From Heliobacterium mobile (GTDB lineage: Bacteria; Bacillota; Desulfitobacteriia; Heliobacteriales; Heliobacteriaceae), in NCBI RefSeq assembly GCF_009720735.1, contig NZ_WNKU01000009.1, positions 1-64,000 of the forward strand: DNA of 64,000 nucleotides, in the 5' to 3' direction. Position 1 is the stretch's first letter. Every line of letters begins with the position of its first letter. Below, piece after piece: positions 27,210 to 37,000 of this stretch. Under the pieces are notes generated by a model. That model ran no database searches, was not told the DNA's origin, and saw only the letters and a list, made by a program, of their open reading frames with translations. A program made the position numbers and the translations under genes.

Positions 27210-28087
27210 TGTACCTTCCCCCCTGCCTTGATGAACGCTTGGACCAAGGCCTGCTTGCTCAACTCTTCGGCCAGGTGCAGCCGGAATTCCCGGCTCGCCC
27301 GCCAGGAGGTGCGCGGGTTGATTTCAGCGGCAGCCGCTTTACCGAACTCATCGGCTAGGGCGGCGTTAAAAGGTTTTCCTTCTACGAGGGCTTCCGCGCC
27401 GGGGCAGCGGATCGGTGTCGGGGCGGCAACGCCGAAGGCCAGGCGGGCTTTTTCTACGATGTTGCCTGCACCAACCTTGCAGTTGACGGAGCAGCCTAAG
27501 GTGGCGATGTCCATGGCTTTGCGCATGGCGTATTTGATGTAGTGGCCGCCGAAGCCGTTATAGTTCTCCGGTGAGATTAAGATAGCGGTCAACACCTCGG
27601 TCTGACTGAGATGGACCTTGCCTGGTCCGCGGTAGAACTCCCGGATCGGTACGAGGCGTACCCCTTCGGGACCTTGGATCTGCAGCACCGCGTCAAAAGC
27701 GAAGAGCGTCGAGGCGCTGTCGGCAGAGGTGGCACCGTTGCAGACGTTGCCGCCGATGGTGGCTACCCGCCGGATCTGAGGACCGCCGACGGTCTCCACG
27801 GCTTCGCCTAAGGCGGGAACGAGGTGAGTGATCAAGGAGTGCTTGGAGACGCGGCTGAATGTTGCCGCCGCTCCGATAGATAAGGTGCCATCGGAGAGAA
27901 GTTCGATTTTCGAGAGTTCTTCGATATGGCGGATGCCCACCAGTTCAGCCGATGGCTGATGTCCTTCGCGGATCCGGATCAGCACATCGGTGCCGCCGGC
28001 GATGATCCGGGCGTTCGGATTCGCCGCCAGGAGGGCCACGGCTTCGTCAACAGTCCGGGCTTCTTCGTAACGGGCGATGTCGTACAT
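27206..28087 (-). CDS. xdhB: xanthine dehydrogenase, FAD subunit
   Basis: A 293-residue FAD-binding subunit of the molybdenum hydroxylase family. 'NARIIAGGTDVLIRI' (about residue 25) and 'RRVATIGGNVCNGATSAD' (about 105) are the two FAD-contacting loops; the CO-dehydrogenase flavoprotein C-terminal domain follows (about 175-280). It is coupled to the Fe-S subunit by a 4-bp overlap and lies 31 bp after the Mo subunit. It gives this enzyme a route to NAD+ that the one-chain enzyme at 17346 lacks. Confidence 0.92.
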   Translation of the reverse strand: MYDIARYEEARTVDEAVALLAANPNARIIAGGTDVLIRIREGHQPSAELVGIRHIEELSKIELLSDGTLSIGAAATFSRVSKHSLITHLVPALGEAVETVGGPQIRRVATIGGNVCNGATSADSASTLFAFDAVLQIQGPEGVRLVPIREFYRGPGKVHLSQTEVLTAILISPENYNGFGGHYIKYAMRKAMDIATLGCSVNCKVGAGNIVEKARLAFGVAAPTPIRCPGAEALVEGKPFNAALADEFGKAAAAEINPRTSWRASREFRLHLAEELSKQALVQAFIKAGGKVQ

Positions 28088-28118
28088 GAATATGCCTCCC
28101 TTACTTCTGACCCTCCAA

Positions 28119-30401
28119 CTAGATCAGGCCCTCTGCTTGGAATTTGGCGATCAGCCGCTGCGGTGTCATGGGCAGATCATTGAATTTGACACCGGTCGCA
28201 TCCAAAATGGCGTTGCGAATCGCCGGTGCCGGTGTAATCGCTGGCGGTTCACCGAGGGCTTTCGCCCCGTAAGGACCTGTCGGCTCAAAGGTATTTACAA
28301 AGTGAGCCCCGATTTCGGGCGTATCGAGGGCGGTCATCAGTTTATAGTCGAGAAGGTTGTGGATGAGCGGCTTTCCGGTCTTCGGATCGAAAAGCATCTG
28401 TTCGTAGAGGGCATAGCCTAATCCCATGCTCACACCGCCGTGGACTTGGCCTTCGGCCAATGTCGGGTTGACGATCGTACCGGAGTCGTGGATGTTGTAG
28501 ATTTCGAGGATTTCCACCTTGCCTGTGGGAATGTCCACTTCCACTTCCACGAAGGTACAACCGAAGGCGAGGGCGTTCACGCGGGCGTTATTGGTCACAT
28601 CCGCCGTAAAGGGCTTCGCATGAACCACATCGGTATGAGCATCGAGTGCGATTTCACTCAAGGGAGTGATCTTTTCACCGTTGTGTTTGTAGACGATCCA
28701 GCCGTCAACGATGTCCATAACTTGGGCGGGAATATCGGTCATTCCCCAGGCGTAATCGAGCACTTTTGCTTTGATCTCTTCGGCAGCTTTGCGCACAGCC
28801 ATACCGGTGATGTAGGTCTGCCGGGAAGCGTAGGACCCGAGGTCAACGGGCGAGATATCGGTGTCTTGTTCTGAAAGGATATGTACCATCGATAGGGGAA
28901 TTCCAATGGTCTCAGCGACCATTTGGCTGAACACGGTGTCACTGCCCTGGCCGATTTCGGTGGCACCGACTTGCAGTTGTACCGAGCCGTCTTCGTTCAT
29001 GACGATGCGGGCTCCGGCGACTTCCAGCCCAACCGGATGAGTTCCAGAGGCGTAGTTAAAACAAGCTACACCCAATCCGCGGCGCTTTGTGCCTGCTTGG
29101 TTCGCTCTATTCGATTTCTTTTCATCCCACCGGATCAGTTCCTTGCCCTTTACCAGGCACTCCTTTAGGCCGTTGCTTAGGGCGACGATGCCGTTTAAGG
29201 GATCTTTATGACCGGTTTCGGGAATATTTTTCAGGCGAATTTCCACCGGATCCAAGTCTAAGGCCCGGGCGATATCATCGAGATGGCTTTCCATGACGAA
29301 CATGGCTTGGGGGACGCCGTAGCCTCGCATGGCGCCGGCAGCAGGCATATTCGTGTATAAGGTTTTACAGCTGTACTTGATCGCTTTTTGCCGGTACTGC
29401 TGGCGGAACTTGGTGCCACAGTTGTTGGCGATGGACTGGCCGTGGGAAGCGTAGCCTCCGTTGAGGGAGATCGCTTCAAGATTCCGGAAGGACAGCGTTC
29501 CATCGTTCTTGACGCCGGTCTCGATGCGGAACTGGAAGGGATGGCGCACCCGCGACGAGATGAAGGTCTCTTCCCGGCTCAATTCCATTTTGACCGGTCG
29601 TCCGTGTACTTTCGTCGTCAAGAAGGCGACGAGCGGTTCGACGACCGTATCCTGTTTCCCGCCAAAACCGCCGCCGATGTAGGGCTTGATGACGCGAACT
29701 CGTCCCCAGGGGATACCGAGCGCCTGACCGACGATCCGCCGGCAGATATGGGGGATCTGGGTCGATGAGACGACGACGATGCGGCCGTTTTCTTCCATAT
29801 AGGCGTAGGCACTGTAGTTTTCCATGGCACAGTGGGCGACGACTTGGGTAGAGAACTCGTCGGCAAAGGTATGGTCTGATTCGGCCACCGCTTCTGCCAT
29901 GTTGCCTACCTCATAGCCGCCTCGTCCCAGCACATTGCCGGTGCCCCCGTGAATTTCAGGTATCCCTGGCTGCAAGGCCGCTTCTGCCGTCAGGACCGGT
30001 GCATACTCTTCGTACTCAACATCGATGAGTTGACGCGCTTTTTCCGCTGTCAGTTCGTCGACAGCGATGACGGCGGCGATTTCGTCCCCCACGTAGCGGA
30101 CACGGCGGGTTAAGAGGTTTCTATCAGCCACGTCCTGGTGGGAAGGATCCTTCGAGTAGGGGTGACCGGCTGTGGGGAAGGTGTGGGCAGGAACGTCTTC
30201 ATACGTGATGACAGCGACGACACCAGGCAGCGCTTTCGCTTTGCTCACGTCGATGCTTTTGACCCAACCATTGGCGATGGTGCTTCGAAAAGCTTTGGCG
30301 TGGAGCATGCCGGGTACAAAGTGGTCGTCGACGTATTTGGCCGTGCCTTTTACTTTGGCGACGGCATCGACCCGTGTGATGCTGCGACCCACGATTTCCA
30401 T
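28119..30401 (-). CDS. xdhA: xanthine dehydrogenase, molybdenum subunit
   Basis: A 760-residue Mo-cofactor subunit. 'YIGGGFGGKQDTVVEP' (about residue 243), 'MPAAGAMRGYGVPQAMFVME' (about 350), 'GATEIGQGSDTVFSQ' (about 465) and 'GPYGAKALGEPP' (about 715, carrying the catalytic Glu) outline the active site. With the two subunits downstream it forms an XdhABC-type purine hydroxylase. The ATG follows GGGAGGTAAG. A TGTCTCA-N3-TGAGACA palindrome lies about 48 bp before the start, and another 130 bp before. The substrate could be hypoxanthine/xanthine or another N-heterocycle. Confidence 0.92.
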   Translation of the reverse strand: MEIVGRSITRVDAVAKVKGTAKYVDDHFVPGMLHAKAFRSTIANGWVKSIDVSKAKALPGVVAVITYEDVPAHTFPTAGHPYSKDPSHQDVADRNLLTRRVRYVGDEIAAVIAVDELTAEKARQLIDVEYEEYAPVLTAEAALQPGIPEIHGGTGNVLGRGGYEVGNMAEAVAESDHTFADEFSTQVVAHCAMENYSAYAYMEENGRIVVVSSTQIPHICRRIVGQALGIPWGRVRVIKPYIGGGFGGKQDTVVEPLVAFLTTKVHGRPVKMELSREETFISSRVRHPFQFRIETGVKNDGTLSFRNLEAISLNGGYASHGQSIANNCGTKFRQQYRQKAIKYSCKTLYTNMPAAGAMRGYGVPQAMFVMESHLDDIARALDLDPVEIRLKNIPETGHKDPLNGIVALSNGLKECLVKGKELIRWDEKKSNRANQAGTKRRGLGVACFNYASGTHPVGLEVAGARIVMNEDGSVQLQVGATEIGQGSDTVFSQMVAETIGIPLSMVHILSEQDTDISPVDLGSYASRQTYITGMAVRKAAEEIKAKVLDYAWGMTDIPAQVMDIVDGWIVYKHNGEKITPLSEIALDAHTDVVHAKPFTADVTNNARVNALAFGCTFVEVEVDIPTGKVEILEIYNIHDSGTIVNPTLAEGQVHGGVSMGLGYALYEQMLFDPKTGKPLIHNLLDYKLMTALDTPEIGAHFVNTFEPTGPYGAKALGEPPAITPAPAIRNAILDATGVKFNDLPMTPQRLIAKFQAEGLI

Positions 30402-30440
30402 GCAGTCTTACCTCCCTGGATTTTTTGAACCTAGATGCAC

Positions 30441-30457
30441 TGTCTCAAGATGAGACA
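30441..30457. promoter_or_regulatory. perfect palindrome before xdhA
   Basis: TGTCTCAAGATGAGACA has 7-bp arms and a 3-base spacer. It shares the TCTCAAGATGAGA core with the site at 26677-26689. Confidence 0.7.
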
Positions 30458-30521
30458 CTTTGGTGCATTTTGAAACGATTACGCTCTTGCTATTTCTTAC
30501 GCACAGGCAGCTAAGGCAATT

Positions 30522-30538
30522 CGTCTCATTTCGAGACG
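30522..30538. promoter_or_regulatory. second palindrome before xdhA
   Basis: CGTCTCATTTCGAGACG has 6-bp perfect arms and differs from the core consensus at one position. It lies between the activator gene and xdhA. Confidence 0.6.
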
Positions 30539-30579
30539 AGACTCTCGATTTAAGATTTCTGTCGGTTTGTGAGATTTTT

Positions 30580-32352
30580 TTAAGAGAATAGTTTATGTTC
30601 GGCAATGTTGTACTCTTTGATCTTACGATAGAGGGTGGCCCGGCTGATCCCGAGAAGATGAGCGGCATTATCCTTGCTTCCCTCCGATGTAGCCACCTGC
30701 AAGGCTTTAGCGATCGCTTCCCGCTCTAAGGTTTTTAAGTGCAGGCAGCTTTCCTGAACTTTCGCCGGCTCTTCCGTCTTGATCCGTTTGGGCAAGTCTT
30801 TGACAGTGATGGATCCGCCGATAGCCATGGTGACGGCATACTCGATGACGTTGGATAGCTCCCGCACGTTTCCCGGCCAGCTGTACTTGCTGAGCAGCAA
30901 GGCTGCATCGGGTGTCAGCCGGGTTACGTTTTTCCCGAGAACGGTACAGTAATGTTCCAAATAGTGCTCGATCAACAAGGGGATATCTTCGGGCCGTTCC
31001 CGCAGCGGGGGGATGTTCAGGGGAATGACGCTCAACCGGTAATAGAGGTCTTCTCGGAATTCACCGCTCGCCACCATTTTTTCAAGGTTTCGGTGGGTGG
31101 CGGCGATGACCCGGACGTCGACAGGGGTCGACCGGGAACTGCCTACTTTCTCCACGCGCCGTTCCTGCAGAACCCGCAGTATTTTCACTTGCAGGTGTAA
31201 AGGCATGTCACCGATTTCATCTAAGAAGATCGTGCCATTGTGGGCCAGTTCAAACTTGCCTAGTTTGCCGCCGCGCTTGGCCCCGGTGAAGGAGCCTTCT
31301 TCGTACCCGAAAAGTTCGCTTTCAAGGAGTGTCTCCGGGATGGCGCCGCAGTTGATGGCGATGAAGGAGTGTTGGCTACGGGTACTGCTCTGGTGGATCG
31401 CCCGGGCGAGCAGTTCCTTTCCGGTGCCGCTTTCGCCCTGGATCAGCAAGGTCGAATTCCCGGCAGCCACTTTGCAGGACAGCTCTTTCAGTTCCTTGAT
31501 CTTGCTGCTTTCGCCGATGATCTGGGAAAACTCGGTGGCGATGTCGCTGACGGTGGTGTCTTTGACGAGGCGCTTGATCTCTTGCACATCTTTGAGGATG
31601 ATGATGGCGCCTTCTACGGTCTCTTCACCACCGTCGCCATTGATCGGTACGGCGTCACAGTACCACTGGGAGGGAGCCCGCCGTCCCTTGACCTGGCCGG
31701 AAAAGGGTTTCCCCTTCTCGATGGACTTCCAGAGCTTTTTCTCATCCATGATCTGGGATAGGGAGACTTCTTGCTCTGCCACCATGTCGGTCATCTGGGC
31801 GGCCAACTGGTTATAATGAATGACTGTTTTTTCAGCGTTAACTACCATCAGGCCGTCATTTAAGACATTTAACATGGTCTCTAACTGCCGGACGAGCGTT
31901 TCCCGTTGCTCTTTTTGCAGGTTCTCTTGCGTTTTAACGGCGATCAAGTCAGCCATCTTTTCCAAAAAGCGAAGCAGCGAATCCTTACGTCCAAGGAGCC
32001 GCTTCGCCTGTTCTAACTCAAAACCGATGAGTCCGATGACCCCGACGGTGTCTCCCTCGATCCGGATCGGTACAGCCACCTCGGCTTTTTCAGAGCAGTT
32101 GCCTCGGGAGAGGCAGGGCTGGCAGAGTTCATGGTGACCCGGTTTATCGATGATGACCGGCTGGCCTGTTCGCAGGATGTGGCCGTAGACAAAGCCGTCT
32201 TTGAGTACGCGGCCACGGCCCTCTTTATAGCGCCCCGTACCGGCCACCCTCACCAGTTCTCGATCGGCGATTTCCACTTCAATCAGCAACGCTTCGGCAA
32301 TCGCTTCCGCCGTCTGCTGCACCGTTTCTTTAATATCGCGAAGGTTGTACAT
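30580..32352 (-). CDS. ygeV: sigma-54-dependent activator, YgeV-like
   Basis: A 590-residue enhancer-binding protein. The N-terminal 160 residues are a GAF-like sensor with 'CQPCLSRGNCSEKAEVAVP'; a PAS-like domain follows (about 165-260). The AAA+ domain (about 285-515) has Walker A 'GESGTGKELLARAIH', the sigma-54 contact loop as GSFTGA (instead of GAFTGA), and Walker B 'GTIFLDEIGDMP'. A Fis-type helix-turn-helix ends it ('NAAHLLGISRATLYRKI'). It belongs with E. coli YgeV/XdhR-type regulators of purine clusters and should act at the four -24/-12 promoters here. The ATG at 32352 follows GGGAGGGG; an earlier ATG lacks support. The ligand is probably a purine (inference). Confidence 0.9.
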   Translation of the reverse strand: MYNLRDIKETVQQTAEAIAEALLIEVEIADRELVRVAGTGRYKEGRGRVLKDGFVYGHILRTGQPVIIDKPGHHELCQPCLSRGNCSEKAEVAVPIRIEGDTVGVIGLIGFELEQAKRLLGRKDSLLRFLEKMADLIAVKTQENLQKEQRETLVRQLETMLNVLNDGLMVVNAEKTVIHYNQLAAQMTDMVAEQEVSLSQIMDEKKLWKSIEKGKPFSGQVKGRRAPSQWYCDAVPINGDGGEETVEGAIIILKDVQEIKRLVKDTTVSDIATEFSQIIGESSKIKELKELSCKVAAGNSTLLIQGESGTGKELLARAIHQSSTRSQHSFIAINCGAIPETLLESELFGYEEGSFTGAKRGGKLGKFELAHNGTIFLDEIGDMPLHLQVKILRVLQERRVEKVGSSRSTPVDVRVIAATHRNLEKMVASGEFREDLYYRLSVIPLNIPPLRERPEDIPLLIEHYLEHYCTVLGKNVTRLTPDAALLLSKYSWPGNVRELSNVIEYAVTMAIGGSITVKDLPKRIKTEEPAKVQESCLHLKTLEREAIAKALQVATSEGSKDNAAHLLGISRATLYRKIKEYNIAEHKLFS

Positions 32353-32505
32353 ATGCGGTCCCCTCCCGCCGTTTCCAAACCGTTCGTGCTTTTTCCGTTC
32401 CATTGCTTTTGTTTGTTCAACTAAACACTAGCACGAACCACGCCGTTTGACCAGCGGGGACATTTTGCATTTCGTATAATTTTGAGATTTTTTTCGCAGT
32501 TTGCG

Positions 32506-33729
32506 TCAGTCCCGGGGAACGGGGCATTCACCGTCCCAGGCGATGCTTAGGTACTTGTTCGGATCGGTGTTTCCTTCGGTGCTAAAGAGCAGCACTCGTG
32601 AATCTGCCGTAAGTCCTAATGCTTCCCGAGCTGTTTCATACTGCTTATCAAGCAAGAAGGTTTCGAGCAGTCCCAAGGTGACTGCTCCCGATTCGCCGGA
32701 GACGACTCGCGGGTCTGTTCCTAAGGGATTGCCCAGAATGCGCATGCCTTTGGCGGCCACCCAGTCAGGGCAGGAGACAAACATGTCACAGTAATCCCGG
32801 AGGATCTCCCAGCCGATCCGGTTCGGCTCGCCGCAAGCTAACCCGGCCATGATGGTGGCCATATCACCGCCAACGGCTCTCGGGTCGCCGTCGCCAGCTA
32901 AGCCGGAACGGTAAAAACAATCAGCTTGATCAGGCTCAACGATGACCAGTTTAGGGCGGTCACCTTGGAAGATGTCTTGGAAAAATCCTTGTACCGCACC
33001 CGCCAGCGAACCCACACCAGCTTGGACGAAGATGTGAGTCGGTTTCTCCATGCCGATCAACTGCAGCTGTTCCAGTGCTTCCGCTGCCATGGTGCCATAC
33101 CCTTGCATGATCCAGGTGGGAATTTCTTCGTACCCTTCCCAGGCTGTATCCTGCACGATGACCCACCCATGCTTTTCGGCCTGCTCGGCGGTCATCCGGA
33201 CGGTGTCGTCGTAGTTAGAATCGGTGATGCAAGCGTGGGCCCCTTCCTCCCGGATTTTCTCGAGGCGGTAGAGAGAAGAGCCTTTGGGCATGTAGACGAC
33301 CGACTTTTGCCGGAGTTGTTTCGCCGTCCAGGCGACGCCCCGGCCGTGATTGCCGTCAGTCGTGGTAGCGAAGGTGATCTCGCCCAACTGACTTTTCACT
33401 TCCGGGGAAATCAGGACATGGTAAGGGAGTTCACTGATGTCCCGACCCAACCGTTTCGCCAAGTGGCGCGCGATGGCGTAAGACCCTCCTAAGACCTTAA
33501 ATGCGTTGAGGCCGAAACGGTACGACTCATCTTTTACATAGACACCTGAAATGCCCAACGTTTTGGCTAGGCCCGTCAAATTTTGCAGCGGTGTGGCCGA
33601 GTATTCAGGGAAGCTCATATGAAATTGTTTGGCTTTGTGAATCTCTTTGCGACTGAGAAAGCTCGTCGAAGCGCCGGCATCGCCTTTTTTTTGCATTGAG
33701 TTACTTATCCAGTGAATGGTTGCGTCCAT
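32506..33729 (-). CDS. ygeX: 2,3-diaminopropionate ammonia-lyase
   Basis: A 407-residue PLP fold-type II enzyme that splits 2,3-diaminopropionate into pyruvate and two ammonia. The PLP lysine lies in 'RFGLNAFKVLGGSYA' (about residue 70), followed by 'TTDGNHGRGVAW' (about 120, the phosphate/substrate loop) and the Gly-rich phosphate cradle 'QAGVGSLAGAV' (about 240). The ATG is behind GAGGAGGAAA, and a -24/-12 promoter starts about 40 bp upstream. It catalyses the last step from purine carbon to pyruvate. The activator gene 153 bp downstream may be in the same transcript. Confidence 0.93.
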   Translation of the reverse strand: MDATIHWISNSMQKKGDAGASTSFLSRKEIHKAKQFHMSFPEYSATPLQNLTGLAKTLGISGVYVKDESYRFGLNAFKVLGGSYAIARHLAKRLGRDISELPYHVLISPEVKSQLGEITFATTTDGNHGRGVAWTAKQLRQKSVVYMPKGSSLYRLEKIREEGAHACITDSNYDDTVRMTAEQAEKHGWVIVQDTAWEGYEEIPTWIMQGYGTMAAEALEQLQLIGMEKPTHIFVQAGVGSLAGAVQGFFQDIFQGDRPKLVIVEPDQADCFYRSGLAGDGDPRAVGGDMATIMAGLACGEPNRIGWEILRDYCDMFVSCPDWVAAKGMRILGNPLGTDPRVVSGESGAVTLGLLETFLLDKQYETAREALGLTADSRVLLFSTEGNTDPNKYLSIAWDGECPVPRD

Positions 33730-33768
33730 GATGATTTCCTCCTCGGGGTATTGATGTCTACACTCTTA

Positions 33769-33785
33769 TGCAAGAATCGCGCCAA
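33769..33785 (-). promoter_or_regulatory. sigma-54 promoter of ygeX
   Basis: On the minus strand TTGGCGCGATTCTTGCA has GG and GC ten bases apart and matches TGGCRCG-N4-TTGCA. The predicted transcript start is about 28 bases before the ygeX ATG. Confidence 0.85.
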
Positions 33786-33811
33786 AGGGGTCCCGTATGT
33801 ATCTAACGGTG

Positions 33812-33874
33812 TTAACATTGTTCTAATTCGGGGGTGCAAGACTCCGCTCGCTAAGGACCCCATCAATGCACCCC
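33812..33874. repeat. short copy of a dispersed repeat
   Basis: The stretch from 33812 to 33855 matches, with about 80% identity by eye, the reverse complement of the right end of the palindromic element at 38605-38773 (shared GTTCTAA, GGGTG, GACTCC, CTCGCTAAG). It is itself bounded by GGGGTGCA (33831-33838) and TGCACCCC (33867-33874). It lies between two divergent sigma-54 promoters. Confidence 0.6.
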
Positions 33875-33959
33875 AGATTTTACTTAGTTTCCGAATAGCC
33901 ACCTTCCATTGAAACATGAGATAATGGATGAACAAGAAAACGATTGCAATCTCTTGAAC

Positions 33960-33976
33960 TTGGCATAGTTCTTGCA
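33960..33976 (+). promoter_or_regulatory. sigma-54 promoter of ygfK-ssnA
   Basis: TTGGCATAGTTCTTGCA has GG and GC ten bases apart. It lies about 55 bp before the ygfK start and points away from the ygeX promoter. Confidence 0.85.
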
Positions 33977-34031
33977 GTACTTTCGTAACCAAAGGCATTG
34001 TTGCTTTGATCATCGCGAGGAGGGAATGTCG

Positions 34032-37000
34032 TTGGGAGACATGATGCGTCCGATTCCATTTCGGGAACTGCTTCAACGGATATTCGAGGAGTATGCGACA
34101 GAGAGATCGATTTTCTCTTTACCTGAAGAAAGCTTTTTTCGTAAAAAAGGCACGAAACAGGTTCGCTTTTTCGGAGAACCTTGTGAGACCGCTGTCGGCC
34201 CGGCTGCTGGCCCCCACACCCAGTTGGCCCAGAACATCGTTACATCCTATTTAGCGGGAAGCCGATTTATTGAACTGAAAACGGTACAAGAAAAAGAACC
34301 GCCCGTGGCCAAACCCTGCATCGATGCGGAAGACGAAGGGTTCAACACGGAATGGTCCTCTGAGTTTACCGTTGAAAAAGCTTATGAAGAATACATCAAA
34401 GCCTGGGTCGCCCTGTACCTGATCGAAGAGATCTTCGCCCTCCGGGCGAGCGATGAGCGCTCCTTTCTCTTTAATATGAGTGTCGGCTACAACATGGAAG
34501 GCATCTGTTCTCCCCGGATGAACCGGTATATCGATGATCTGAGAGATGCTTCCGATCACCCTTGCTTCATCCGCTGCTTGAACGAACTCGACTCGATCAT
34601 AAAAGATGATAGCTTTTTTGCCGGCACCGGTCTGGAAGGGCGACTTCCGGAGATTCAATCGCTGCCCGAACGAATCTCTCCGAAGGTATGCAAATCTGTG
34701 ACGTTGTCGACGATGCATGGCTGCCCACCCGCCGAGATTGAGAAAATCTGCGCCTACATGATCACGGAAAAGAAAATGGAGACCTATGTCAAACTGAATC
34801 CCACGCTGCTCACCTTTCCGGTAGTGCGCCAGATTCTAGATAACCTCGGTTTCGATTATGTCGAACTGGCCCAAGAATCCTTCGATCATGATTTGCAATA
34901 TACTGACGCCGTTCCCATGCTGCACCGGCTGAAGCGATTGGCCCAGGATCATGGCCGCTTCTTCGGCGTTAAACTGACGAACACTCTCGGTTCCGTCAAC
35001 TTTAAAGGACGCCTTCCCGGCGGTGAAATGTACATGTCCGGCCGGGCCCTCTTCCCGATTTCGATTAACTTGGCCGCGAAAATCAGCAAGGAATTTAGCG
35101 GTGAAATGCCCATCTCCTTCTCCGGCGGGATCAACGAACATAACATCGTCGATGTGTTCCAGACGGGCATCAAGCCTATCACCGTGGCGACAGACCTGCT
35201 CAAGCCAGGCGGGTACGGGCGCCTCGTCGCCATGGCCGCAAAGCTGGAGGACCTCGGTGGTTGGGATAGGGCCCGCATCGATGTGGATAAATTATCAGCC
35301 CTCGCCGAAAAAGCGTTGCAAGCCGACTTTACGCAAAAACAGTATCGGGGCACGGCAAAAGCGACTATCAATGGCACACTGCCGCTCTTTGACTGTGCCG
35401 AGGCGCCTTGTAAAACCGCTTGTCCGATCCACCAAGACATCCCTGAATACATCCGCCTTGTCGGCGAAAAGCGCTATGCCGAAGCTCTGGCCCTCATCTA
35501 TGAGAAAAATGCCCTACCCTCCATCACCGGTCATATCTGTGACCATGCCTGCCAATACCACTGTACCCGCATGGATTACGAGGGCTGCGTCCTCATCCGG
35601 GAAATGAAGCGCATCGCTGTCAAACAAGGCTTTGCAGAGTATCGCGAAAAATGGGCAGTGCCGGCCAAAAAGCATGCTGCCAAAGTGGCCGTCATGGGCG
35701 CCGGTCCCGCCGGTCTTGCCTCAGCCTATTTCTTGGCTCGGGAAGGCTTCGACGTGACCGTCTTTGAGCCCCGTCAATCTGCCGGCGGCACGGTCCGCCA
35801 TGTGATCCCTCGCTTTCGCATCAGCGATGAGGCTATCGAAAGTGACATCCAATTCATCAAAGACCACGGTGTAAAATTCCACTTTGGCGCAGACCGCAGC
35901 CTGACGCCGGAAGCGCTGAAAGGGCAAGGATTTTCCTATGTCATCGTCGCCGTCGGCGCCGGTGCGGAAAAAGATTTCCTCCTTGAAAATGCCTCCAGTT
36001 CCGTTCGGATCATTTCGGCCTTGGAATTCCTGCAGCGCTACAACAGCGAACCTGCATCCTTGCAACTCGGCAAGCATGTAGCTATCGTCGGTGCCGGCAA
36101 CACAGCCATGGACGCCAGCCGTACGGCCCTGAAACTGCCCGGTGTAGAATCATCGACAGTCATCTACCGCCGGACCGAAAAAGAAATGCCGGCTTACCGG
36201 GAAGAGTACGAACTCGCCCTAGCCGACAAGGTAAAATTCCATTTTCTTTTGAATCCCGAATCCTTTGACGCTGACGGTACGCTCCGTTGCCGGGTGATGA
36301 AACTGGGACAACGGGACAGCAGCGGCCGACGGAAACCGGAAAAGACGGAGGAACTGCGTACTCTCCCCATCGATACGTTGATCACCGCTATCGGCGAAGA
36401 TGTCGATTACGCCTTGTTACACCGGTTGGGACTCACTGCTTCCGACAAGATGCCGCCTGAGACGAACAAGCTCAATTGCGAAACGGTGCTTCAAGGGGTC
36501 TACCTCGTCGGTGATGCTCACCGCGGTCCTTCCTCCATCGTCAACGGTATCGCTGACGGGCGCAAAGCCGCCGACGCCATCTGCCGCATCGAAGATCCTG
36601 CCTGGCAGCCAAGCCGGTTTACCCCTTCCCCGACTAGCGCGGAGCAGGTAAAGCGAATCGCCTCCAAAAAACAAGGCCTCACCGCCCAGTCTGACGTTCC
36701 CGTGGAAGCCGGCGATGAGGTCAATCTCGCCGTGGGCGACAAGGAATATCATCGCTGCGTAGAATGCAACAGCGTCTGCAATAAGTGTGTGGAAGTCTGC
36801 CCGAACCGGGCCAATGTGGCCGTACCGATGAGTGACGAAGGCCGATTCCGTAACTACTATCAGATCGTCCATATTGACGCTTACTGCAATGAATGTGGCA
36901 ACTGCGCCAGCTTCTGCCCCTGGGAAGGACGCCCTTATACGGATAAACCCACCTTGTTCAGCTTGCGAAATGATTTTGAGGACAGCCGTAACCCCGGCTT

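Noticed and set aside
32430-32445. Possible -24/-12 promoter before the activator gene
   Set aside because: GG and GC are ten bases apart (CGGCGTGGTTCGTGCT on the minus strand), but the flanks match the consensus poorly.
33972-34031. Longer N-terminus for YgfK
   Set aside because: It would begin inside the sigma-54 promoter and include the ribosome site; the TTG at 34032 matches the known YgfK start.
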